A stretch of DNA of 38,024 bases, from positions 1 to 38,024 of the forward strand of contig DATGLL010000100.1 in assembly GCA_035294145.1 (NCBI GenBank), read 5' to 3'. The stretch is from CADDZO01 sp035294145. GTDB lineage: Bacteria; Chloroflexota; Dormibacteria; Dormibacterales; Dormibacteraceae. Position 1 is the first letter of the stretch; each line of letters starts with the position of its first letter. The notes under the pieces are model-generated. The model did no database searches. It saw only the letters and a list, made by a program, of their open reading frames with translations, and was not told the DNA's origin. Position numbers and translations under genes: made by a program. Of the stretch, positions 1-8,274 are shown one piece after another.

Positions 1-486
1 TCGTGGGGCCCCCCGGGGCGCGGCCATCCCCCTGGGCGGCCGCCCGCCGGCAGAGGGCCGGGGGAGACGGTCCCGGCGCTCGACCGGTGGCCACGGCGTG
101 CGCTCGCGGCAAGGCCGGGAGCGTTCCACGTCTCCCCGCTCGGCGCGGGGCCGACCTCGGCGCCACCCGCCCCCCAGGCCCCGCTCGGCCGCCTCCTCAG
201 GCTCGCCGGACCACCCCATCGCCCCCTGATCAGGCAACCGTCGGCAACCCCTCTCCGTCGCACAGGCAGGGATGTGGATGGACGCCGGGGTTCGCTCCCC
301 TCTCGGGAGGTGTCGCCGCAACCGAGCCGAGATCGTGGCGGCGTCGCCGCTGGTTCGTCTTCTCACCGCCTGGCCGATGGCGGTGCCGGAGCTGGTGCAC
401 CTCCCCTGGGCCGATGAGGGGCGTGTCCGGCTCGTGCGGTGGAGGCCCGGCGCGCCCGGCGGTGACCGGGCCTTGGTGCCCCGCCC
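1..486. other. No supported gene
   Basis: Open frames exist on both strands, but the translations are rich in Pro, Arg and Ala with no recognisable domain, as expected for random frames at this GC content. I see no tRNA-like fold, CRISPR repeat or clear terminator here. It is the 5' flank of valS. Confidence 0.5.
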
Positions 487-616
487 TACAATGGGGAGTC
501 CGATGCGCCGTCAGCACTGCGTCGCGGATGTGCCCGCGTACCGATCGATGCAGACGGGGTAGGGCGCCCTCGCCGATCGCTCCCACTCGCCCACCGGAGG
601 TTCTCGCACCGCCACG
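487..616 (+). promoter_or_regulatory. Putative -10 box and leader of valS
   Basis: TACAAT at 487-492 is a good -10 match; no clear -35 lies 16-18 bases upstream. Transcription from it would give a leader of about 115 bases before valS. Ten bases after the box, an ATG at 503 opens a 19-codon frame (MRRQHCVADVPAYRSMQTG) ending at 562, which could be a leader peptide but has only two Val codons. I looked for a T-box signature and did not find one. Confidence 0.3.
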
Positions 617-3217
617 ATGAGCCGATCCCAGACCACGTCGACGGCCGCGGCCATGGCCACGGCCTACGATCCCGGCGCCGTCGAGGCCGGTTGGTACGCA
701 CGTTGGGAGGAGGCAGGGTTGTTTCGTGCCGATCCCCGGAGCCCCAAGCCGAAGTACTCGATCGCGCTCCCTCCGCCCAACGTGACCGGTGAGCTGCACA
801 TGGGCCACGCGGTCAACGCTGCCCTTCAGGACGTCTGGGCGCGCTACCGCCGGATGACCGGGTACGAGGTGCTGTGGCTCCCCGGCACCGACCATGCCGC
901 CATCGCCACCCAGAACGTGATCGAGCGCCAGCTGGCCCAAGAGGGGACGACCAAGGAGGAGATCGGTCGGGAGGCCTTCCAAGCGCGGGTGGAGCGCTGG
1001 TACCAGGAGGTGGGCCAGACCATCATCTCCCAGTTCCGCGAGCTGGGCGCCTCGCTCGACTTCTCGCGAACCCGCTTTACCATGGACGAAGGCTACGTCC
1101 GCGCTGTTCGGACCGCCTTCGTGCACTACTACGAGAAGGGCTGGCTCTACCGTGGGCCTCGCATCGTCAACTGGTGCCCACGCTGCCGGAGCGCGATCTC
1201 CGATCTGGAGGTCGAATGGCGCGAGCACACCGATGTGCTCTACTCCATCCGCTATCCGGTCGTCTCCCCGGAGATGCCCTCCGGGGAGGAAGGGGAGCGA
1301 TCCCTGGTCATCGCCACCGTGCGGCCGGAGACGATGCTGGCGGATACGGGCGTTGCCGTGCACCCGAGCGATGGGCGTTACCGACACCTGGTGGGGGAGC
1401 AGGCGGTGCTCCCCCTGGTGGGCCGTCGTCTCCCCATCGTCGCCGACGAGGCTGTGGATCCCGATTTCGGGACCGGTGCCCTCAAGGTGACGCCTGGCCA
1501 CGACCCCCTGGACTGGGAGATCGGACGGCGCCACGGCCTGGCCGTGGTCAACGCCATGCACCCGGATGGGCGCATGAACGTCCCCGATCTCCCTGAGTAC
1601 GACGGGCGGCCTGCGCTTGAGGCCCGCGAGCAGGTGGTGCGCGATCTCCAGGCCGGCGGGTACTTGGTCGACTCCCGCCCGCACGTGCACCAGGTGGGGC
1701 ATTGCGATCGCTGCGGGGCGGTCCTGGAGCCGATGGTGTCGGAGCAGTGGTGGCTGCGGATGGATGAGCTGGCACGAAGGTGCCAGGAGGCCAGCGCGCA
1801 GGGAAAGGTGCGTTGGCATCCCGCTCGTTTCGAGCGCACCTACCTGGACTGGCTGGCGGGGATTCGGGACTGGTGCGTGAGCCGGCAGCTCTGGCTCGGC
1901 CATCGGATCCCTGTCTACACCTGTGGGAACGGCCACGTCTTCGCCTCCGTGGAGGAACCTGAGCGCTGCCGCACCTGCCAGGATGGGCTGCTCGTCCAGG
2001 ACCCCGACGTCCTCGACACCTGGTTCTCCTCGGCGCTGTGGCCCTTTGCCACCCTGGGCTGGCCAGCGGACACGGAGGACCTCCGGGCCTTCTACCCCAC
2101 CTCCCTCAACGTCACCGCCCGGGACATCATCAACCTCTGGGTCACCCGGATGATCTTCAGCGGCCTGGAGCTGATGGGTGAGGTGCCCTTCAGCGACGTG
2201 ATGATCAACGCGACCATCCAGGCTGCCGACGGGCGGCGCATGAGCAAGTCGCTCGGTACCGGCGTGGACCCGCGGGAGATCGTGCGCCGGTACGGGGCCG
2301 ATGCCTTGCGGGCCTGGGCTGCGCAGGTGGCGATGTCCAGCCAGGACGTGCGCTACGACGAGAGCCGCATCGAGGGCTTTCGGCGGTTCGCGAACAAGCT
2401 GTGGAACGCCACCCGCCTGGTCCTCGCCGATCTCAACGGGGTGCCGCCGTCGGTGACGGAGGTGGAGCTCGGGCTGATGGATCGATGGGTCCTCTCACGC
2501 CTTGACCGCACGGTCGCCGCGGTCACCGAGCACATCGAGGACTACACCTTCACCGGGTCCGTGAGCGCCCTCTACGAGTTCGCCTGGCACGACTTCTGCG
2601 ACTGGTACCTGGAGGCGGCCAAGCCACGCCTGCGGGCGGGGGAGAGGGCGGCGCAGGCGGTGGCCACGCACGTGCTGGACGTCGTCTTGCGCCTGCTCCA
2701 CCCTTTCATGCCCTTCGTCACCGAGGAGCTCTGGCACCGGCTGCCGGGTGATCGCGACTTCCTGGTCCGTATGCCCTGGCCGCGCCCGGCGGGGCGCCAG
2801 GATCCCGCGGCCGAGGCGACCGTCGGCCGCCTGATCGCGCTGGTGGAGGAGGTGCGTCGGGCACGACAGGTGACCGGCGCGCCGCGTCGGGGGGGGCGCC
2901 TGCTACTGGAGGAGGAGGTCGAGCCGGAGCTGGCCTCCACGGTGGCGGAGCTGGCCGCGGTGGATCTGGTCGGGAGCCTGCCAGAGCCTGGCATCGTCCT
3001 GTCCCAGGTGGCCGGCCGTGTCGCCTTCCCTGCTGCCGGGGAGGGCGGCTCCGTCCACCGAGCCACGCGCCAGCGGCTGGAGCGTGAGCTCGATCGGGTA
3101 CGTGCCCGCCTGGCCAACCCGGAGTTCACGGGGCGGGCCCCGGCCCAGGTGGTCGAGAGGGAACGTGACCGGCTAGCCGAGCTGGAAGCCGCGCTGGAGC
3201 GCATCGGGCCGGCGTGA
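617..3217 (+). CDS. valS: Valyl-tRNA synthetase
   Basis: Class Ia aminoacyl-tRNA synthetase that charges tRNA-Val in the cytoplasm; 866 residues, a normal length. The HIGH-type motif is HMGHA at residues 61-65, after PPPNVTGEL, and the KMSKS loop appears as RMSKS at about 541-545. CxxC pairs (CPRC, CDRC and a later pair) lie in the catalytic and editing regions. The C-terminal 60 residues are charged and helical, matching the ValRS coiled-coil arm. The ATG at 617 has GGAGG 16 bases upstream, which is rather far. An in-frame ATG at 653 starts closer to the conserved YDP sequence and is an alternative. The gene stands alone; the membrane gene cluster begins 52 bases downstream with its own promoter-like box. 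Confidence 0.97.
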   Translation: MSRSQTTSTAAAMATAYDPGAVEAGWYARWEEAGLFRADPRSPKPKYSIALPPPNVTGELHMGHAVNAALQDVWARYRRMTGYEVLWLPGTDHAAIATQNVIERQLAQEGTTKEEIGREAFQARVERWYQEVGQTIISQFRELGASLDFSRTRFTMDEGYVRAVRTAFVHYYEKGWLYRGPRIVNWCPRCRSAISDLEVEWREHTDVLYSIRYPVVSPEMPSGEEGERSLVIATVRPETMLADTGVAVHPSDGRYRHLVGEQAVLPLVGRRLPIVADEAVDPDFGTGALKVTPGHDPLDWEIGRRHGLAVVNAMHPDGRMNVPDLPEYDGRPALEAREQVVRDLQAGGYLVDSRPHVHQVGHCDRCGAVLEPMVSEQWWLRMDELARRCQEASAQGKVRWHPARFERTYLDWLAGIRDWCVSRQLWLGHRIPVYTCGNGHVFASVEEPERCRTCQDGLLVQDPDVLDTWFSSALWPFATLGWPADTEDLRAFYPTSLNVTARDIINLWVTRMIFSGLELMGEVPFSDVMINATIQAADGRRMSKSLGTGVDPREIVRRYGADALRAWAAQVAMSSQDVRYDESRIEGFRRFANKLWNATRLVLADLNGVPPSVTEVELGLMDRWVLSRLDRTVAAVTEHIEDYTFTGSVSALYEFAWHDFCDWYLEAAKPRLRAGERAAQAVATHVLDVVLRLLHPFMPFVTEELWHRLPGDRDFLVRMPWPRPAGRQDPAAEATVGRLIALVEEVRRARQVTGAPRRGGRLLLEEEVEPELASTVAELAAVDLVGSLPEPGIVLSQVAGRVAFPAAGEGGSVHRATRQRLERELDRVRARLANPEFTGRAPAQVVERERDRLAELEAALERIGPA

Positions 3218-3255
3218 CCGGCACGAGGTGGGCGTCGCCCCGGTCCAGAACCTCC

Positions 3256-3261
3256 TAAGCT
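3256..3261 (+). promoter_or_regulatory. Putative -10 box, leaderless start of membrane cluster
   Basis: TAAGCT lies 8 bases before the ATG at 3270 and no Shine-Dalgarno sequence is present. The spacing places the transcription start at or next to the start codon. No -35 consensus is visible. Confidence 0.45.
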
Positions 3262-3269
3262 AGCCGGCG

Positions 3270-5000
3270 ATGCCCTCGGCTGCCATGCTCGCCCCGCCAG
3301 CTTTGCTGGCGGTGGCGGCGATCCTTGCTTGCTCCCTGGGCCAGCTCGCGGCCCAGGCCGGACGGGTCATCGGCGCCCTCGCTGCTTGGCTTGCCATCGG
3401 GGTGGAGGTGGCCGGATGGTGGTGGGGAGGGCGGGTGCCGCTTGAGTTCACCGCTCCCATCAGCCTGGGGGGGGTCCCGCTCGGCCTCAAGCTGGACAGC
3501 TCGATCTTCGCTCTGCAGACGGTCACCCTGCTTGCCTTGGCCTTGCTGCTCACCTTTCAGCCTCAGGGCTCGGGACGGGCAGCCCTGGCGAGCCTGGCCG
3601 GGGGGGTGGCGCTGAGCACCCTGGCGGCCAACAGCCTGGCCCTGACCGCTTTGGGCCTCAGCGCCTGCGCCGGCCTCCTCCGGGTCGCCCTTGCCTGGGA
3701 CGAGCAGGAGGCGGTCGAGGCCGCCTGGGGGACGCTCTCCCTGGCCTGGATCGTCCTGCTATGGGCCGCCGTGCTCCTGGAGGTGGTCGGGGGGACGTCG
3801 GTCTACTCGGCGGTACCGGTGACCGCCCTCCAGGTGCCGGTCTTCTTGCTCGTGGCCGTGGCCGCCCTCCTCTGCACGGGGGCGCTGCCGTGGCGAACCT
3901 GGGTCTCGCTCATCTGGGCACGTGAGCGGCCGGCAGGGGGGACGCTGGCCCTGGCCGTCATGGTCCCGCTGGGGTTCTCGCTCCTCCTACGCGCCTATGC
4001 GCTCGGGGCGGGTGAGTGGCCGGCGAGCTGGCTCCACTCGTTGCTGACCGGTCTCGGTGCCTTGACCGCCCTCGCCGCCGCGGGCCGGGCGCAGGCAGCG
4101 GGGTCGGTGCGGATGATGCGGGCTGAGGCGCTTCCCCTGGGGGCGGGACTCACCCTCATGGCGCTGGCCCTGGGGACGCCGCTGGGTGTGGCGGCGGCGG
4201 TTCTCTCCTTGGGCGGATTGGGGCTCACCACCGGTCTCCTCCCCTCGCTGCCGGATGAGGGACCGGCCGGCTCCATTGGCGATGCCCTCGTCTTCGGGAC
4301 CCCACCTGCGCTGGTCTTTGGAGGATGGCTCCTGTGCGTCCAGGCCGCGCTCGAGGCAGGCCCGATGACCGGTCTCATGGGGTTGGCGGGAGCCCTCGCC
4401 TGGCTGGTGGGGTTGGCGGCGGTGGCTCGGGCGACCTGGCTTCCCCCCCCGACCGTGCCCCGCTCGGGTTCGCTGACCGGCTTCGCCGCCGGCGTCGGGC
4501 TTCTCCTGGCGGGAGGGGTTGGGTTGGGCGGTCTGACCGCGCTGGTCGCGATGCCGGTGGCATCGGACCTGATGTCGCCATCCTCCCATGCTCCCGCCAT
4601 CCCGTACCTGGGAGGCGGGGTGGCTGGGGTCGTTGCCCCCTCGGGGAACTGGCCGGCGGGGGTGCTCGGGGGGGTGGTCGCTGCCGTGGGGGTGGCGCTC
4701 CTCTGCTTGGCCGGCCTCTTCCGAAGGCGGGGTTGGGGATTGCGCCAGCGGTCGTCGGAGCCAGCGGAGGCGCGCGCTCGCGGCCACCGGAGCTTGCCCA
4801 TCCTCGAGGTGGGGCCGTTCCTCGATCTCTCCTGGTGGGGCCTGCCGGTCCAGGCCGCCATGCGGCTGCGGGGGCTGCGGCTTCCGTCCCAATACCGCAG
4901 CCTGGTACGCCTCCGCGCGCTCGGTGCCGCGACGATGCGAAGCCGACCCTGGTTTTGGGCCCTGGTAACCGTGGCCTTGGCCTTGGTGGTGACGCGCTGA
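3270..5000 (+). CDS. NuoL/HyfB-like antiporter-family membrane protein, diverged
   Basis: 576-residue, almost entirely hydrophobic protein with many membrane segments. It is recognisable as a relative of the proton-translocating antiporter subunits (NuoL/NuoM/HyfB/MrpA family) by a segment near residues 200-245 that reads ALPWRTW, then a Pro and an Ala-rich helix ending in LLLRAY. In the family this region is KSAQ-PFHxW ... P-T-P-V-S-A-L-I-H. The usual Lys and His there are absent (Thr-Gly and Leu-Ala instead), and I see no counterpart of the conserved TM5 Glu. The last 80 residues carry a charged loop and one final helix. The start is ATG with a TAAGCT box 8 bases upstream. The stop overlaps the next start (TGATG). 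The family assignment is inferred from one motif block and the overall architecture; proton pumping is doubtful. Confidence 0.6.
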   Translation: MPSAAMLAPPALLAVAAILACSLGQLAAQAGRVIGALAAWLAIGVEVAGWWWGGRVPLEFTAPISLGGVPLGLKLDSSIFALQTVTLLALALLLTFQPQGSGRAALASLAGGVALSTLAANSLALTALGLSACAGLLRVALAWDEQEAVEAAWGTLSLAWIVLLWAAVLLEVVGGTSVYSAVPVTALQVPVFLLVAVAALLCTGALPWRTWVSLIWARERPAGGTLALAVMVPLGFSLLLRAYALGAGEWPASWLHSLLTGLGALTALAAAGRAQAAGSVRMMRAEALPLGAGLTLMALALGTPLGVAAAVLSLGGLGLTTGLLPSLPDEGPAGSIGDALVFGTPPALVFGGWLLCVQAALEAGPMTGLMGLAGALAWLVGLAAVARATWLPPPTVPRSGSLTGFAAGVGLLLAGGVGLGGLTALVAMPVASDLMSPSSHAPAIPYLGGGVAGVVAPSGNWPAGVLGGVVAAVGVALLCLAGLFRRRGWGLRQRSSEPAEARARGHRSLPILEVGPFLDLSWWGLPVQAAMRLRGLRLPSQYRSLVRLRALGAATMRSRPWFWALVTVALALVVTR

Positions 5001-5533
5001 TGGAGGCCGTGGCCGCCATCGGTGCGGTGCTGGCCTGGCTCGGGGTGAGCCTGGTCTCCCTCGCCGACGCGCGTCGTGGCCTGGCGGTCGGGCTGTTCGG
5101 GACCACCGTTGGCCTGACGCTGGCGGCGGTGGCCTCCGGCCGATCGCCGCTGGGGGCTGCTGCCCTGGCCGCCGGAGGGGTGATCGGCGCCGTGCTCCGG
5201 CTACGCGACGGGGAGCCTGGCTGGGGCCTCATGCGTCCGGGCTCGACACCGCGTCTGGTCGCGGCCGTGCTCGTCTTCCTGGCCGCGGTGGTGCTGGTGG
5301 GGTCGAGCCTGGGGGTCCCCGTCGGGGTTGCCAGGCTGGGGGCGGTCGCGGTCGCTTTGCTCGCGTTGCTCCGGCTCATGACGGTCGAGCACCGCTCCTC
5401 CGCGCTCGGAGCCGGTGCTACGCTGGCGCTCGGCCTGGGGGCGCTTGGCGATGGGCCGGCGTTGGTTGCGGCGGCCGCCGCCGCGGTCGGCCTGGGCGCC
5501 CTGAGGGCGACCGAGGACCGGGCCGGCACGTGA
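5000..5533 (+). CDS. Small multi-helix membrane protein, HyfE/NuoK-like position
   Basis: 177 residues forming about six hydrophobic helices, with few charges apart from short Arg/Asp loops. Its start ATG overlaps the stop of the preceding antiporter-like gene, and its own stop overlaps the next GTG start (GTGA), so it is translationally coupled on both sides. By position and size it corresponds to the HyfE or NuoK/MnhC-type small subunit of complex I-like membrane arms. I do not see the conserved NuoK glutamates, so this is inference from context rather than from motifs. It could instead be a lineage-specific membrane subunit. Confidence 0.5.
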   Translation: MEAVAAIGAVLAWLGVSLVSLADARRGLAVGLFGTTVGLTLAAVASGRSPLGAAALAAGGVIGAVLRLRDGEPGWGLMRPGSTPRLVAAVLVFLAAVVLVGSSLGVPVGVARLGAVAVALLALLRLMTVEHRSSALGAGATLALGLGALGDGPALVAAAAAAVGLGALRATEDRAGT

Positions 5534-6696
5534 CCACGCTTCCCCTCCCGTCCCGAGCCCAATTGCCGGCGTGGGAGCTGCTGCTCGCGGGCGTGGTCGG
5601 GGCGGGGGTGACGTTGCTCTGCCTCCTAGGCCGCCCCTCAGGGGCGCTCCAGCTCCTCCCACCGTCACGGGCGTTGCTGGCGATCTCGATGCTGACCGTG
5701 GGGCTGGGGGTCTGGCTTGTCCCGTCGGGTCGTCGGCTGGAGCTGCTCTGCGTCGGCCTGGGGGGGCTCGGCTGTCAGGCCTTGCTGGCCTCGGTGACGG
5801 ACGTCCCGGCGGTCGCGGCGCTGCTGGTGCCGATTGGGTTCGCCGCCGCGGCCCGGCCGGGGCGCCATCCGCTCACGGTTCAGATACGGGGGCCGGTGCT
5901 CGCAGCGCTGCTCCTGGGCCTGGGATGGACGTTGTTGCGCTCCCCCGGCCCGTCCTGGCTGGGCCGACTGGGGGCCCTGGGGGAGGCGCTGGGCCTGGTG
6001 GCCGCCGGCGGGCTGTTCCCGTACCTCCAGGACGTGGGAGAGGAGGAACCGGCCGATGCCTCCTACCTGGCTTGGACCGGCTTCCTGGCCCCTACCCTGG
6101 CCCTCGCCCTCCCCACTCGACTGTTGCACAGCCATGCGCTCCGCCCCGACGAGGGCGTGGTCATGGGCGCGGTGCTGCTGGGGTTGGGGCTCCTCAACCT
6201 GACCTGGGGCGTGGTCGGGGCGTGGAGGGCGTCCTCCACGGTCGAGGCCTGGCGGTGCTCGTTCCTGGTCGACTGGGGATTCGCCCTGATCGGGATCGGT
6301 CTGCTCGACCGAGATGGGCTTGCCGCCGCCTACCTCGCCATGTTGGCGATCGTGGCCGTCCGAACCCCGTTGGTGGTGGTGGCGGGGATGACGCCCTCCA
6401 TCGCGGTGGGGCGCCGGCCGCTCACCCTGCTCCTGGTGGTGCTGCTCGCCGGGGCCGCCCCCTTCTCCGGGTTCCCGGTTCGACTCTTGCTCCTCCGCGC
6501 CGCGACCCAGCTCGCCTGGCCGCTGGCCGCCTTGCTCCTGGTGGGGATGGCGCTGGCGACCCTTCACGCCCTGAGGCTGGCCCGGACCGTCGGCGTGCCT
6601 CGTGGCCATGGTGCCGTCGGCCTGGCCGTGGTCGTGGTCATGAGCTTGGCGCTCGGCCTGCTACCGGATGTCCTCCGCGCGCTGGGAGGGATGTGA
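5530..6696 (+). CDS. NuoN/HyfF-like antiporter-family membrane protein, shortened
   Basis: 388 residues, highly hydrophobic. Near residues 310-345 the sequence APFSGFPVRLLLLRAA followed by an Ala/Leu-rich helix and HALRLAR matches the family block P-P-x-x-G-F-x-x-K-F ... YYLR of NuoN/NuoM/HyfF, with the Lys replaced by Arg. A preceding block (TVEAWRCSFLVDWGFALIGI) resembles the family's AYSSI-x-H-x-G-Y helix. The protein is about 100 residues shorter than typical HyfF or NuoN. It starts at a GTG overlapping the previous stop and ends overlapping the next start (TGATG). The role is probably structural, in a membrane complex with the other three proteins; whether it conducts ions cannot be told from sequence. 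Confidence 0.6.
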   Translation: MTTLPLPSRAQLPAWELLLAGVVGAGVTLLCLLGRPSGALQLLPPSRALLAISMLTVGLGVWLVPSGRRLELLCVGLGGLGCQALLASVTDVPAVAALLVPIGFAAAARPGRHPLTVQIRGPVLAALLLGLGWTLLRSPGPSWLGRLGALGEALGLVAAGGLFPYLQDVGEEEPADASYLAWTGFLAPTLALALPTRLLHSHALRPDEGVVMGAVLLGLGLLNLTWGVVGAWRASSTVEAWRCSFLVDWGFALIGIGLLDRDGLAAAYLAMLAIVAVRTPLVVVAGMTPSIAVGRRPLTLLLVVLLAGAAPFSGFPVRLLLLRAATQLAWPLAALLLVGMALATLHALRLARTVGVPRGHGAVGLAVVVVMSLALGLLPDVLRALGGM

Positions 6697-7535
6697 TGCC
6701 TTGGGGCGATATCGGACTCCAGCTGTTGGCCTTGCTGGCCTACCCCGGAGCGCTCCTCACCGGGGCCGTGGGCGTGCTCTGTGAGGTGGGGAATGGGGTT
6801 CTGCTCGATGGTCGGGCTGGGGCGAGGGAGGCGTTGCGGCGAGCGCTTCGGGCCCTGCGGGATCTGTCCGGAGAGCCGGTCGGATGGCTCGTCTGGCTGT
6901 TCGCCTCCCTTGCGGCCTGTGGGGCCTCCGTCCCCCTCGCCCCGGTGGCCTCGACGGACGGCAACCTGCTGCTGTCGGTCCTGGCCCTCGCGGTGGCGAT
7001 CTGGCTCGACCGCATCGCCTCCCCAGGGGAAGAAGGAAAGGGGCGCCGGCTCCTGCTGGGGCAGCTGTGTTGGCTGGTCGCTCTGTTCGCCCCTGCGCTC
7101 GCCTCCTCGAGCTTGCGGCCTCAATCGCTGGGCGCTGTCGCCGTGCCGGCGCTGATCCCGGTCAAGGTTCTGTCCGGCTTGCTGGGCCTCCTTTGCCTCC
7201 CGCTGCTCTTGGGGCTGGTCCCCGAACCCGTCGCCGGGTGGCCTGCCCCGAGGTCGTGGGCGCACGGCCCTGAGGCGGTCGGTGCCGCTGTCCGGCTTCG
7301 GATGGCGCTGTGGCTCCCTGCCTGTGGGTTGCTCGTCTCGGTCGAGGTGCCGCCACCGTCGCCTGACCCGGCTGGGGCCCTTCGCTTCCTCGCCGTCGTG
7401 CTCGGCACGGCGGCGGTGGTGGCCAGCTCGGTGGCGGTCGCACGGCGGCTCGGGCGTTTCCCCCACCTGGGGCTGGCGCTTCCCCTGGCCGGGCTCGTGC
7501 TGGTCGCCGCGGTGGCGGCGGCGGCCGTGTCGTGA
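6696..7535 (+). CDS. NuoH/HycD-like membrane protein, diverged
   Basis: 279 residues with about eight hydrophobic helices. After the first helix there is an Arg-rich cytoplasmic stretch (REALRRALRALRDLSGEP) where NuoH/HycD/HyfC proteins have their basic loop and the KLL-x-KE sequence. The family signature itself is not preserved. It is the last gene of the four-gene membrane cluster, overlapping the preceding stop (TGATG). The rplU promoter-like box follows 27 bases after the stop. The assignment rests on order, size and loop position, so it is tentative; it may be another membrane subunit of the same complex. Confidence 0.45.
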   Translation: MPWGDIGLQLLALLAYPGALLTGAVGVLCEVGNGVLLDGRAGAREALRRALRALRDLSGEPVGWLVWLFASLAACGASVPLAPVASTDGNLLLSVLALAVAIWLDRIASPGEEGKGRRLLLGQLCWLVALFAPALASSSLRPQSLGAVAVPALIPVKVLSGLLGLLCLPLLLGLVPEPVAGWPAPRSWAHGPEAVGAAVRLRMALWLPACGLLVSVEVPPPSPDPAGALRFLAVVLGTAAVVASSVAVARRLGRFPHLGLALPLAGLVLVAAVAAAAVS

Positions 7536-7562
7536 TCGGCGCGACGCCGGCCATGGCTGTTG

Positions 7563-7568
7563 TACAAT
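7563..7568 (+). promoter_or_regulatory. Putative -10 box of rplU operon
   Basis: TACAAT, 8 bases before the GTG at 7577. This spacing is typical of a leaderless transcript, and no Shine-Dalgarno sequence precedes that GTG. It decides the start chosen for rplU. Confidence 0.5.
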
Positions 7569-7576
7569 CGCCCACC

Positions 7577-7978
7577 GTGCCCGAGCCCAACGGAGCCCTG
7601 GCGGCCGTTGTCGTCAGCGGAGGAAAGCAGTACCGGGTAGCCCCTGGCGACCGCATCCTGGTCGACCATGTGGCCGCCGAGCCCGGATCCGAGGTGACGC
7701 TCGATCGCGTCCTCATGGTCGCCGAGGGCGGTGTGGTCAAGGTGCTCCCCCAGGAGCTGGGCGGTGCCACCGTCACCGCCCGGGTGCTCGCCCACCAACG
7801 AGGACGCAAGATCGAGGTGCTCCGCTACAAACCCAAGAAGCGGGTGCGAGTGCGTCGAGGGGCCAGGGCCGAGCTCACAGCCCTTGAGATCGTGTCGATC
7901 AGCCCTGGGGTGAAGGACGGCCCCGGGGATGGCCGTCGCGCCCCGCAGGCCTCCGGGTCCGAGGGGGAGGGTCAGTAA
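7577..7978 (+). CDS. rplU: 50S ribosomal protein L21
   Basis: 133 residues. The core begins ALAAVVVSGGKQYRVAPGD, matching the YAVIxTGGKQYRV opening of L21, and runs through the conserved HQRGRKIEVLRYKPKKRVRVRRG block that binds 23S rRNA. A tail of about 30 Gly/Ser/Glu-rich residues extends beyond the usual 103-residue length. I chose GTG 7577 because it sits 8 bases after TACAAT and lies closest to the family N-terminus. Alternatives in frame are ATG 7553 and GTG 7532; the latter overlaps the previous stop and would couple translation to the membrane cluster. First gene of the rplU-rpmA-obg-nadD-rsfS block. Confidence 0.95.
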   Translation: MPEPNGALAAVVVSGGKQYRVAPGDRILVDHVAAEPGSEVTLDRVLMVAEGGVVKVLPQELGGATVTARVLAHQRGRKIEVLRYKPKKRVRVRRGARAELTALEIVSISPGVKDGPGDGRRAPQASGSEGEGQ

Positions 7979-7982
7979 GCAG

Positions 7983-8252
7983 ATGGCGCACAAGAAAGGT
8001 GGTGGCTCGTCGCGGAATGGGCGGGACTCCAACCCCCAGTACCTGGGGGTGAAGGTCTACGCTGGTCAGCGGGTGTCGGCTGGTTCGATCATCGTGCGTC
8101 AGCGCGGCACCAACATCCGGCCGGGGAGCGGGGTCGGCGAGGGCCGCGATCATACCCTCTTCGCGTTGCGCGACGGCCAAGTGGTCTACGAGCGCGTCGG
8201 CAAGGATCGGCGCCGGGTCTCGGTCACCCCAACCGGGGCGCCTGCCGGCTGA
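7983..8252 (+). CDS. rpmA: 50S ribosomal protein L27
   Basis: 89 residues, starting MAHKKGGGSSRNGRDSNPQYLGVK. This is the canonical L27 N-terminus that reaches toward the peptidyl transferase centre; there is no Firmicutes-type cleavable extension. The GTNIRPGSGVGEGRDHTLFA block is also typical. It begins 4 bases after rplU with a purine-rich GGGGGAGGG about 10 bases upstream, so it is co-transcribed and probably translationally coupled with rplU. Confidence 0.97.
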   Translation: MAHKKGGGSSRNGRDSNPQYLGVKVYAGQRVSAGSIIVRQRGTNIRPGSGVGEGRDHTLFALRDGQVVYERVGKDRRRVSVTPTGAPAG

Positions 8253-8274
8253 CGGGCGGCGCCGAGCGGCCGCC

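Noticed and set aside
493..616. T-box riboswitch in the valS leader
   Set aside because: No AGGGUGGNACCGCG-type element and no terminator/antiterminator pair could be found.
3..620. Long open frame covering the valS upstream region
   Set aside because: Pro/Arg/Ala-rich translation with no domain, overlapping the valS start; typical of random open frames in GC-rich DNA.
230..1936. Minus-strand open frame of 568 codons
   Set aside because: Antisense shadow of valS with His/Arg/Pro-rich low-complexity translation.
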